The notes under the pieces were generated by a model. That model was not told the origin of the DNA. It was given only the letters and a program-made list of their open reading frames with translations, and did no database searches. Of a stretch of DNA of 64,000 bases, positions 54,871-62,198 are shown one piece after another. Made by a program: the position numbers and the translations under genes. Position 1 is the first letter of the stretch; each line of letters opens with the position of its first letter. This DNA is from Nocardioides sp. zg-1230 (GTDB lineage Bacteria; Actinomycetota; Actinomycetes; Propionibacteriales; Nocardioidaceae): the NCBI RefSeq assembly GCF_013155335.1, contig NZ_JABJQZ010000002.1, positions 310,001 to 374,000 of the forward strand, in the 5' to 3' direction.

Positions 54871-55437
54871 ATGTCCAGCACAGGTCCCGAGCTCTGGGTC
54901 GTCCGGCACGGCGAGACCGAGTGGAGCCGCGACGGCCGCCACACGTCCGTCACCGACCTGCCGCTGACCGACGAGGGCGAGGAGGCCGCCACAGCGCTGG
55001 CCCCTCGCCTGGCCGAGGTGGAGTTCGACCTCGTCCTGACGAGCCCCCGCCGGCGCGCGCGTCGTACGGCCGAGCTGGCCGGCTTCGCCGACGCGGAGGT
55101 CGACGACGACCTCGTAGAGTGGGCCTACGGCGACTACGAGGGAGTGACCACCCCGGAGATCCGCGAGGACGTGCCCGGCTGGACGGTGTGGACGCATCCC
55201 GTGCCCGGCGGCGAGACCGCCGACGAGGTCGCCACGCGCCTGGACCGCGTGGTGCGGCGCACGCGCGAGCACGACCGCTCGCTCGTCTTCGCGCACGGCC
55301 ACTCGCTGCGCGTCCTCACGGCACGGTGGCTGGAGCAGACCGCCGCCGAGGGGCGGTTCTTCAAGCTCGACACCTCGACCGTGTCGGTGCTCGGCTACGA
55401 GCGCGAGCACCCGGCCCTGCTGAGCTGGAACAGCTGA
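54871..55437 (+). CDS. Histidine phosphatase family protein
   Basis: 188 residues from ATG 54871. The phosphoglycerate-mutase-like catalytic motif VVRHGETEWSRDGRHTS (His about residue 12, Arg11) and the second His in LVFAHGHSLRVL are present, with DLPLTDEGEEAA and TSPRRRARRTAEL between. A broad-specificity phosphatase. It is separated by 1 nt from the PHP gene, suggesting a two-gene operon. CAGACT lies 7 nt upstream of the ATG. Confidence 0.92.
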   Translation: MSSTGPELWVVRHGETEWSRDGRHTSVTDLPLTDEGEEAATALAPRLAEVEFDLVLTSPRRRARRTAELAGFADAEVDDDLVEWAYGDYEGVTTPEIREDVPGWTVWTHPVPGGETADEVATRLDRVVRRTREHDRSLVFAHGHSLRVLTARWLEQTAAEGRFFKLDTSTVSVLGYEREHPALLSWNS

Positions 55438-55438
55438 C

Positions 55439-56284
55439 GTGCGCATCGACCTCCACACGCACTCCTCGGCGAGCGACGGCACCGACACCCCCGGCGACCT
55501 GGTCCGCGAGGCCGCGGCGGCCGGACTCGACGTCGTCGCGCTCACCGACCACGACGCGATGTCGGGGTGGGCGGAGGCCCAGCAGGCGGGCGACGAGGTC
55601 GGCATCACCGTGGTGCCCGGGCTGGAGATCAGCACGCGCTACGGGCACCGGGGGGTCCACCTGCTCGGCTACCTCCCCGACCCGACGCACCCCGCGCTGG
55701 TGCTCGAGCTCGACCGCATCCTGGAGGGGCGCACCGCGCGCACGCCCGCGATCGTCGCGGCCCTCCGCGCCCACGGCATCGACATCTCCGAGGACGACGT
55801 ACGACGTGAGTCGGGCGGGTCCGTGGCTGCCGGACGACCGCACGTCGCCGACGCCCTCGCGCGACTCGGCGTGGTCCGCGACCGCACCGAGGCGTTCGCG
55901 ACGCTGCTCAGCCCCGGCCAGCCCGGCTACGTCAACCGCTACGCGTCTGCGCTGGAGGAGATGATCCCCCTCCTCGTCGACGCGGGAGGTGTCGCGGTGC
56001 TCGCGCACCCGTGGGGTCGCGGCAGCCGGTCGGTGCTGTCCGCCGAGGCGCTCGCCGAGCTCAAGGACCTCGGCCTCGCCGGGATCGAGGTCGACCACCA
56101 GGACCACTCCGCAGCAGACCGCGCCGAGCTGCGCGCCATCGCGGCCGACCTCGACCTCGTGGTCACCGGCAGCAGCGACCACCACGGTCTCGGCAAGGTC
56201 GACCACGACCTCGGGGTCAACACGACCGCCCCCGAGCACTACGAGCGGCTCCTCTCGCTCGCGGGGCCCTCTCTCGGTGGTTGA
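55439..56284 (+). CDS. PHP-domain phosphoesterase
   Basis: 281 residues from GTG 55439. Metal ligands of the PHP family are visible: DLHTHSSASDGT, LTDHDAM, PGLEIST, AVLAHPWGRGS and GSSDHHGLGK. This resembles the YciV/RNase AM-type enzymes that remove 5' nucleotides or 3',5'-bisphosphates. The stop codon TGA (56282-56284) lies inside an interspersed repeat, so the last residues may have been altered by its insertion. Confidence 0.9.
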   Translation: MRIDLHTHSSASDGTDTPGDLVREAAAAGLDVVALTDHDAMSGWAEAQQAGDEVGITVVPGLEISTRYGHRGVHLLGYLPDPTHPALVLELDRILEGRTARTPAIVAALRAHGIDISEDDVRRESGGSVAAGRPHVADALARLGVVRDRTEAFATLLSPGQPGYVNRYASALEEMIPLLVDAGGVAVLAHPWGRGSRSVLSAEALAELKDLGLAGIEVDHQDHSAADRAELRAIAADLDLVVTGSSDHHGLGKVDHDLGVNTTAPEHYERLLSLAGPSLGG

Positions 56285-56312
56285 GGTGCGAGCGCAGCGA
56301 GCCTCGAAACCA
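56278..56312. repeat. 35-bp interspersed palindromic repeat
   Basis: The outer ends TGGTTGAGG and CCTCGAAACCA pair as an inverted repeat with one offset. The core holds a direct repeat of GCGAGC around GCA. I recall nearly identical elements scattered between genes in Nocardioides genomes. This copy supplies the PHP stop codon and the possible GTG start (56286) of the next gene. Confidence 0.5.
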
Positions 56313-56572
56313 CTCCCCGACCGCGTGCTCCTCTACGGCGTCACGGGGAGCGGCAAGTCGACGGCCGCGCTCGCCGTCGGCGCCCGGACCGGCCACCCCG
56401 TGGCCCTGGTCGGCGAGCTGACCTGGCTGCCCGGCTGGGTGCCGGTGGACGGCGTGGTCCAGCGCGAGCTGATCGGCGAGGTCGTGGCGGGGGAGCGGTG
56501 GCTCCTCGACTCGGCGTACGGCGCCTGGCTCGACCTCGTGCTCCCGCGCGCGGAGTGGAGGCGTGGCTCGCG
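56286..56572 (+). pseudogene. Truncated P-loop kinase-like gene
   Basis: From GTG 56286 (or GTG 56325) the frame gives DRVLLYGVTGSGKSTAAL (Walker A), GHPVALVGELTWLPGWVPV and ERWLLDSAYGAWLDLVLPRAEW, the first half of an adenylate-kinase-like protein of actinobacteria. After about 95 residues family character stops near 56567, exactly where a second inverted repeat begins. The frame then runs on as unrelated sequence to 56735. The lid and C-terminal half are missing, so it is probably inactive. Confidence 0.55.
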
Positions 56573-56595
56573 ACGCTCTAGCCAAACGTCGCGAG
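56567..56595. repeat. Inverted repeat CTCGCGACG-N11-CGTCGCGAG
   Basis: Perfect 9-bp arms (56567-56575 and 56587-56595) surround an 11-nt loop containing CTAGCC. It marks the point where the kinase-like reading frame loses similarity. The 56573-56709 stretch holds no gene I can support. Confidence 0.5.
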
Positions 56596-56709
56596 ATCCG
56601 CGCCCGTCGCACAGCGGGGAGTCTCGTCGTGACATGTCGAGCACGATGTTCCCCACTGTGGGGCTGCCGCCTGTGGGGGCCGGCCCGCACCTCCGTCAGG
56701 TCCGCACCG

Positions 56710-57462
56710 TCACCGGCGGCCCATGTTCTGCGTGAGCCGGAGGGCGCGGTTGGGGATGGCCTTCGTCAGGGCGATGATCGTCTTGTACTGGGCGCCGGGG
56801 ATCGAGTACGCGCGGCCCTTGTCGAAGTCCTCGAGCGACTTGCGCACGAGGAAGTCGGCCTCGAGCCACATGAAGCCCTCGCCGCGCTTGACCTGCATCC
56901 GCTGGTGGAACTCGGTCTTGGTGAAGCCCGGGCACAGCGCCATCACCTTCACGCCGCGTGACTTGTACTCCAGGTGGGCCCACTCGCTGAAGCTGTTCAC
57001 CCACGCCTTCGACGCCGAGTAGGTGCCGCGGGGGAGGAAGGCGGCGACGCTGGAGACGTTGATGATGCCGCCGTGGCCGCGCTCGGCCATCGCGCCGAGG
57101 GCGGCGTGGCTGAGCCGCAGGACAGCGGTGACGAGGACCTCGAGCATGGCCGTCTCGTCGTCGGCGGTGTTGTCGAGGAAGCGCTTCTTGAGCCCGAAGC
57201 CCGCGTTGTTGACCAGCAGGTCGACCGGCCGGTCGCGGTCCGCGAGGCGGGCCTCGACCGTGGCGAGCTGCTCGCGGTCGGTCAGGTCGGCGACCAGCAC
57301 CTCGACCTCGACCCCATGGGCGCGGCGCAGGTCCTCGGCCACCTGCTCGAGGCGGGCGGAGTCGCGAGCCACGAGGACGAGGTCGTCGCCGCGTGCGGCG
57401 AGCTGGACGGCGTACTCGTGGCCGATGCCGGCGGTCGCGCCGGTGATCAAGGAGGTGCTCAT
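56710..57462 (-). CDS. Short-chain dehydrogenase/reductase
   Basis: 250 residues from ATG 57462. Rossmann motif LITGATAGIGHEYA (TGxxxGIG), NNAG in LLVNNAGFG, and the catalytic Ser/Tyr/Lys in NVSSVAAFLPRGTYSASKAW. It belongs to the classical SDR group often annotated as YqjQ/DltE-like. The substrate is unknown. It is divergent from parA. Confidence 0.92.
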   Translation of the reverse strand: MSTSLITGATAGIGHEYAVQLAARGDDLVLVARDSARLEQVAEDLRRAHGVEVEVLVADLTDREQLATVEARLADRDRPVDLLVNNAGFGLKKRFLDNTADDETAMLEVLVTAVLRLSHAALGAMAERGHGGIINVSSVAAFLPRGTYSASKAWVNSFSEWAHLEYKSRGVKVMALCPGFTKTEFHQRMQVKRGEGFMWLEADFLVRKSLEDFDKGRAYSIPGAQYKTIIALTKAIPNRALRLTQNMGRR

Positions 57463-57522
57463 ACCACCAGCATTTCAGGACCCGGCGTGCGCGTGCGACC
57501 CGGTCCGGCACAATTGCCCGCA

Positions 57523-58377
57523 ATGAGCACCAAGAGCCGGGGAGCGGCCCCCATCACGCTGGCCGTCGCCAACCAGAAGGGCGGGGTCGCCAAGACCACG
57601 TCCGTAGCCTCGATCGGTGCCGCGCTGGCCGAGCTCGGGCACCGGGTCCTGCTGGTCGACCTCGACCCGCAGGCCTGCCTGACCTTCTCCCTCGGCATCG
57701 ACCCGGAGGACCTCGACATCTCGGTGCACCACGTGCTGACCCAGGGCGTCGACGCGACCGAGGTCATCCTCGAGACCGAGGAGGGCGTCGACGTCCTGCC
57801 GGCGACCATCGAGCTCGCCCGGGCGGAGGCCGACCTGCTCACCCGCACCGGCCGCGAGCACGTGATCAAGGGTGCACTCGAGCAGCTCGCCGACGACCTC
57901 GAGGAGTCCGAGGAGGGGGCCTACGACTGGGTCCTGCTCGACTGCCCGCCGTCCCTCGGCGTGCTGACGGTCGCCGCTCTCACCGCGGCCGACGGCGTGC
58001 TCGTCCCGCTGCAGTGCGAGACCCTGTCGCACCGCGGGGTGGGGCAGCTGCTCGACACGGTCCACGACGTACGCCGTTTCACCAACCGAGGCCTCGAGGT
58101 CTGGGGCGTGCTGCCCACGCTCTACGACGGTCGCACCAACCACGCCCGCACGGTGCTGGAGACGATCAGCGAGACCTACGACCTCGAGGTCGTCGAGCCG
58201 CCGATCCCCAAGACCATCAAGTTCGCCGAGGCCCCGGCCGCCGGCCGGTCCATCCTCGCCACCAGCCGCAGCAGCAAGGGCGCCACGGCCTACCGCGAGG
58301 TCGCCCGGAACCTCGTCGAGCGGGCCTCCCGCCCCAAGAAGAAGGCGGCGAAGAAGCCCGCTCGCGCGACGAGGTGA
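57523..58377 (+). CDS. ParA-family ATPase (orphan)
   Basis: 284 residues from ATG 57523. Deviant Walker A NQKGGVAKTT with the signature Lys, LLVDLDPQACLTF, Walker B WVLLDCPPSLG and a basic C-terminal tail rich in Lys/Ala (RPKKKAAKKPARATR). No ParB gene or parS site is adjacent, so it is not the chromosome-partition pair. The same orphan (Rv3213c-like) lies beside the RhlE-like helicase in mycobacteria. Confidence 0.9.
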   Translation: MSTKSRGAAPITLAVANQKGGVAKTTSVASIGAALAELGHRVLLVDLDPQACLTFSLGIDPEDLDISVHHVLTQGVDATEVILETEEGVDVLPATIELARAEADLLTRTGREHVIKGALEQLADDLEESEEGAYDWVLLDCPPSLGVLTVAALTAADGVLVPLQCETLSHRGVGQLLDTVHDVRRFTNRGLEVWGVLPTLYDGRTNHARTVLETISETYDLEVVEPPIPKTIKFAEAPAAGRSILATSRSSKGATAYREVARNLVERASRPKKKAAKKPARATR

Positions 58378-58393
58378 CCCGGAGGCCGGTGGG

Positions 58394-59767
58394 TCAGGCC
58401 TTGGGGGCCTCGACCGACTGGCCGCCGCGGGTGCGACGGCGGTTGCGGTTGCGACGGCGCGGGGCATCGCCCGACGACGAGGCGGACGAGGAGTCCGAGC
58501 GGTCCGAGCCCGAACGACGCTCGCGCGGCGCGCGCTCCTTCTTCTCGACCGGGGCGGGGTCCACGACGCGGCCCTTGGTGCCGGCCGGGATCCCCTGGTC
58601 GTGGAAGAGGTGCTCGGAGGTGGAGTAGGTCTCCTGCGGCTCGGGGAAGGGCAGGTCGAGCGCCTTGTTGATCATCTTCCAGCGGTGCACGTCGGCCCAG
58701 TCGACGAAGGTGATCGCCGTGCCGGTGGCGCCGGCGCGGCCCGTGCGACCGATGCGGTGCACGTAGGTCTTGTCGTCCTCGGGGCACGTGTAGTTGATGA
58801 CGTGGGAGACGCCGCGCACGTCGATGCCGCGGGCCGCGACGTCAGTGCACACGAGGACCTGGATCTTGTCCTCGCGGAAGCGGGCCAGCGCCTTCTCACG
58901 CGCGACCTGCGCCATGTCGCCGTGGAGCGGGGAGGCCTTGAAGCCGCGCTCCTGGAGGTCCTCGGCGACGCGCTGCGCCTGGCGCTTGGTGCGGGTGAAG
59001 ACGATCATCTTGTCGGCGTCCTCGGCCTGCAGGACGCGGCCGATGATCTCGGGCTTGTCGAGGTCGTGGGCCTGGTAGATGAACTGCGCGGTCGCGGGGA
59101 CCGTCGCGTTCTCGTACGACGACTCGGCGCGGATGTTCATCGGGTGGCGCATGTGGGTGCGGGCCAGCGCCACGATCGCGGCGGGCATGGTCGCCGAGAA
59201 CAGCATCGTCTGGCGGGTCTCGGGCGTCTTGGAGATGAGGGTGATGACGTCGGGCAGGAAGCCGAGGTCGAGCATCTCGTCGGCCTCGTCGAGCACGAGG
59301 GCATGCACGTGGGAGAGGTCGAGCGCGCGGCGGTTGGCCAGGTCGATGAGACGGCCCGGGGTGCCGACGACGATGTCGACACCGGCGTCGAGTGCCTCGA
59401 GCTGCGGCTCGTAGCCGACGCCGCCGTAGACGGTGAGGACCCGCAGGCCCATGTCCTTGCTGGCCAGCGCGAGGTCGCCGGAGACCTGCAGCGCGAGCTC
59501 GCGGGTCGGCGCGACGATGAGCGCCTGCGGCTTGCCCTGCGGCAGGTCGGCGTACGCCGGGTTGGTCGGCGCGATCGAGCGCTGCAGGACCGGGATGCCG
59601 AAGGCGAGGGTCTTGCCGGTGCCGGTGCGGGCCTGGCCGATGAGGTCGGTGCCGAGGAGGGCGACCGAGAGGGTCATCTCCTGGATGGCGAAGGGGGTGG
59701 TGATGCCGGCGCGGTCGAGCGCGTCGCAGATCTCGGGCAGCACGCCCAGTTCACGGAAGGTGGTCAC
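58394..59767 (-). CDS. DEAD-box RNA helicase (RhlE-like)
   Basis: 457 residues from GTG 59767 (family N-terminus TTFRELGVLPEICDAL). Q motif, Walker A ARTGTGKT, PTRELA, VGTPGRL, LDEADEML, SAT, and helicase-C motifs including HRIGRTGRAG. The C-terminal 75 residues are a basic, Ser/Arg/Asn-rich RNA-binding tail (RRRNRNRRRTRGG). It remodels RNA or ribonucleoproteins. The 158-nt upstream region contains long-range complementary CTTTCGA (59780-59786) and TCGAAAG (59824-59830), a possible autoregulatory leader. Confidence 0.93.
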   Translation of the reverse strand: MTTFRELGVLPEICDALDRAGITTPFAIQEMTLSVALLGTDLIGQARTGTGKTLAFGIPVLQRSIAPTNPAYADLPQGKPQALIVAPTRELALQVSGDLALASKDMGLRVLTVYGGVGYEPQLEALDAGVDIVVGTPGRLIDLANRRALDLSHVHALVLDEADEMLDLGFLPDVITLISKTPETRQTMLFSATMPAAIVALARTHMRHPMNIRAESSYENATVPATAQFIYQAHDLDKPEIIGRVLQAEDADKMIVFTRTKRQAQRVAEDLQERGFKASPLHGDMAQVAREKALARFREDKIQVLVCTDVAARGIDVRGVSHVINYTCPEDDKTYVHRIGRTGRAGATGTAITFVDWADVHRWKMINKALDLPFPEPQETYSTSEHLFHDQGIPAGTKGRVVDPAPVEKKERAPRERRSGSDRSDSSSASSSGDAPRRRNRNRRRTRGGQSVEAPKA

Positions 59768-59913
59768 GAAGTGGTGTCGCTTTCGATGAGTCGGGTTGTC
59801 CCACGCGTATGCGGTCAGCCCACTCGAAAGCCCCTGCGGGCAAGTGCCGACCGCGCACATACAGGCGGCCACCGGCAGATGCGTCGGCGGCTCGGTCACC
59901 ATGATGCTATCGC

Positions 59914-59919
59914 TAGGCT
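59914..59919 (+). promoter_or_regulatory. TAGGCT -10 box of the ferritin-like gene
   Basis: The box ends 6 nt before ATG 59926 with no ribosome binding site between, the usual leaderless arrangement in this window. Confidence 0.5.
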
Positions 59920-59925
59920 GCGAAC

Positions 59926-60600
59926 ATGACGGAATCGCCCGACGAGGACTACCGCCGCGCTGCAGTCGACCTCCTCGGGGCGATCGCCTACGGCGAGCTT
60001 TCGGCGTTCGAGCGCCTCGTCGAGGACGCCAAGTTGGCACCCGGGATCGACGACAAGATCGCGATCGGGGCGATGGCCACCGCCGAGTTCGGGCACCTGC
60101 AGAAGCTCGTCGAGCGCCTCGAGCAGCTCGGCGCCGACCCGACCGAGGCGATGCAGGCCTTCCGGCCCAGCTTCGACAGCTTCCACGCCCACACGGCGCC
60201 GTCGGACTACTACGAGGGCCTCATCAAGGCCTACGTCGGTGACGGGCTCGCCGCCGACTTCTACCGCGAGATCGCGGCCTACCTCGACGCCGAGACCCGC
60301 GAGGTCATCATCAGCTCGCTGGAGGACTCCGGGCAGACGGCGTTCATCGTGGAGCGCGTGCGTGCCGGGATCGCCGCGGACCACCGGCTGGGTGGCCGGC
60401 TGGCCCTGTGGGGCCGGCGCCTGATGGGGGAGGCCCTCACCCAGGCCCAGCGCGTCGCCGGCGACCGCGACTCCCTCACGGCCCTGCTGGCCGGGGGAGT
60501 GGACCGCCCGGGGCTCGACCTGGCGGCGATGGGCCGGATGTTCACCCGGCTGACGGAGCTGCACGCGGCCCGGATGGCGCAGCTGGGGCTGGAGGCCTGA
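59926..60600 (+). CDS. Ferritin-like-fold protein
   Basis: 224 residues from ATG 59926. A helical bundle of the ferritin-like/MiaE type: Glu24 (AYGELSAFE), ExxH at E54-H57 (AEFGHLQ), Glu115 (YREIAAY), but the second ExxH position reads DSGQ (D134, Q137). The di-iron site is therefore incomplete or altered. In mycobacteria the equivalent (Rv3210c-like) also neighbours the RhlE helicase. Function unknown. Confidence 0.85.
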   Translation: MTESPDEDYRRAAVDLLGAIAYGELSAFERLVEDAKLAPGIDDKIAIGAMATAEFGHLQKLVERLEQLGADPTEAMQAFRPSFDSFHAHTAPSDYYEGLIKAYVGDGLAADFYREIAAYLDAETREVIISSLEDSGQTAFIVERVRAGIAADHRLGGRLALWGRRLMGEALTQAQRVAGDRDSLTALLAGGVDRPGLDLAAMGRMFTRLTELHAARMAQLGLEA

Positions 60601-60625
60601 GCCGGGCTCCTGACGCATCGACGTG

Positions 60626-60660
60626 ACGAGGCCCCGCATCCGTCGGATGCGGGGCCTCGT
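60626..60660. terminator. Strong bidirectional terminator hairpin
   Basis: ACGAGGCCCCGCATCCG (60626-60642) and its exact complement (60644-60660) give a 17-bp palindrome with a 1-nt centre, between the convergent ferritin-like and GlsB-type genes. Confidence 0.85.
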
Positions 60661-60678
60661 GCTGTCGCGCGGGTCGCC

Positions 60679-60963
60679 TCAGAGTCGCGAGCGGCTGCCG
60701 GTGTTGCGGCCGGTCACCGTCGAGGCGATCACGACCAGGACGGCCGCGGTCAGGATCGCGACGATCCAGCGGACCCAGTCGACGCCGCGCGAGCCGTCGC
60801 CGCCGAAGAGGGAGTAGATCCAGTAGCCCAGCAGCACGCCGCCGATGCCGCAGAGGATCGTGAGCCAGATGGGGATGTTGTCCTTGTCGCCCGGTGCGAC
60901 GAACTTGCCGAGCAGACCGATGATCGCTCCGATGATGAGGAGGACGATGAGATCTACGACCAT
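60679..60963 (-). CDS. GlsB/YeaQ/YmgE-family stress membrane protein
   Basis: 94 residues from ATG 60963. Three hydrophobic helices with the family pattern IGAIIGLLGKFVAPG and ILCGIGGVLLGYWIYSLFGG, historically called transglycosylase-associated. Small stress-induced inner-membrane protein of unknown activity. Its leader contains two perfect inverted repeats and a TTGAAC-N17-CATGAT promoter. Confidence 0.9.
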   Translation of the reverse strand: MVVDLIVLLIIGAIIGLLGKFVAPGDKDNIPIWLTILCGIGGVLLGYWIYSLFGGDGSRGVDWVRWIVAILTAAVLVVIASTVTGRNTGSRSRL

Positions 60964-60983
60964 GATGGGCCACCTTTCTTTGC

Positions 60984-61057
60984 CACGAGCTCGTGACGGG
61001 AGTGCCGGCAGTGTGTGCCGGCTTCTCCATCATGTTCCCCGGCGTGGGCCGGTTCAA
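60984..61057 (-). promoter_or_regulatory. Promoter and structured leader of the GlsB-type gene
   Basis: Minus-strand TTGAAC (61052-61057) and CATGAT (61029-61034) are 17 nt apart. The leader holds hairpin GCCGGCA-gtgtg-TGCCGGC (61004-61022) and the palindrome CACGAGCTCGTG (60984-60995). Confidence 0.5.
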
Positions 61058-61106
61058 TCACCGCGCGCCCCAAGGGATGGGGTGTCATCACCCCGGGCGG
61101 TGGGCC

Positions 61107-61325
61107 TCAGCGGAAGCCGACGGTGCTCGCGGTCGGGGACCCGAGCTCGATGTAGGCGACCTTGTCGGCAGGCACGACGACGGAGCGGCCCTTGGTGTCG
61201 GCCAGCCGGAGCACGCCGTTGCCGGACAGCGCCTCGGTGAGTCGGGCCTCGATGTCCTCGGGCGTGCTGTCGGTGTCGAGCACCAGCTCGCGCTGCGCGT
61301 GCTGCACGCCGATCTTGACCTCCAC
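61107..61325 (-). CDS. DUF3107 protein
   Basis: 72 residues from GTG 61325, with GAGGAG 7 nt upstream. EVKIGVQHAQRELVLDTD and the ending VPADKVAYIELGSPTASTVGFR are the DUF3107 signature (TB9.4-like). Small cytoplasmic protein of unknown function that habitually neighbours the next TetR gene. Confidence 0.9.
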   Translation of the reverse strand: MEVKIGVQHAQRELVLDTDSTPEDIEARLTEALSGNGVLRLADTKGRSVVVPADKVAYIELGSPTASTVGFR

Positions 61326-61390
61326 GATGTTGCTCCTCAGCTCAGGGGGTTGGGGTGTCGTCTCGATGATGCCGGGTGAGTGGTCGCCGG

Positions 61391-62041
61391 TCAGTGGTCG
61401 TCGGTCATCGGGTAGCCCCGGATGCCGCGCCACGCCAGGCCGGCGATGAGGGCCGCGGCGTCGTCCTGGGCGATCTCGCCGCCGCCCGCGAGCCAGAACC
61501 GCGCCGAGACCTGCGCCATTCCCACCAGGGACACTGCCAGCAGCTCCGAGGCCTCGTCGGGCAGACCCGTGTCGGTGCGGATCACGTCGGCGATCATCGA
61601 CGCGCACTCGGTGGTGACCCGGTCCACCCGCTCGCGCACATCGGGTTCGCTCGTGAGGTCGGACTCGAAGACCAGCCGGAACGCGCCCTCCTCGGACGCG
61701 ACGTAGCTGTAGAAGACCTTCATCGTCGCCGCGACGCGTTCGCGGTTGTCGTTGGTCGAAGCGAGCGCCTCGCGACAGTTGTCGATGATGAGGTCGCATG
61801 AGGTGTCGAGCAGCGCGAGGTAGAGGTCGAGCTTGCCGGGGAAGTGCTGGTAGAGCACGGGCTTGGAGACTCCGGCGCGGTCGGCGATGTCGTCCATCGC
61901 GGCGGCGTGGTAGCCCTGCGCCACGAACACCTCGAGCGCGGACTCGAGCAGCTGCACGCGACGCTCGCGACGCGGCATCCGGCCGCCGCGCGGTCGGGGG
62001 TGGACGCCGTCGGACGTGGTGTCGGTGCTGCCTGCGGTCAC
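61391..62041 (-). CDS. TetR-family transcriptional regulator
   Basis: 216 residues from GTG 62041, with AGGAG 6 nt upstream; an in-frame ATG at 62119 is longer but lacks this site. N-terminal helix-turn-helix RRVQLLESALEVFVAQGYHAAAMDDIADRAGVSKPVLYQHFPGKLDLY, then a helical ligand domain. The pair with DUF3107 matches Rv3208-Rv3208A of mycobacteria. The ligand is unknown. Confidence 0.9.
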   Translation of the reverse strand: MTAGSTDTTSDGVHPRPRGGRMPRRERRVQLLESALEVFVAQGYHAAAMDDIADRAGVSKPVLYQHFPGKLDLYLALLDTSCDLIIDNCREALASTNDNRERVAATMKVFYSYVASEEGAFRLVFESDLTSEPDVRERVDRVTTECASMIADVIRTDTGLPDEASELLAVSLVGMAQVSARFWLAGGGEIAQDDAAALIAGLAWRGIRGYPMTDDH

Positions 62042-62198
62042 GTCGTGCTCCTGTTGCCGGGGGGTGGTGCTGGAGTGCTGCTGGGCCGTGCAGCCGGAAG
62101 GTACTGCCGGGTAGGCCACGCCGAGCCTATCGGCAGCCGGACGTGCGAGGAGGGACCCCGGTCGTGCCGGAGTCCCTCCCCGTGTGTCGGGCGACGCC

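Noticed and set aside
57523..58377. Chromosome partition parAB locus near an origin
   Set aside because: There is no parB, no parS-like repeats, no dnaA or gidB nearby; the context is the orphan ParA seen beside RhlE in mycobacteria.
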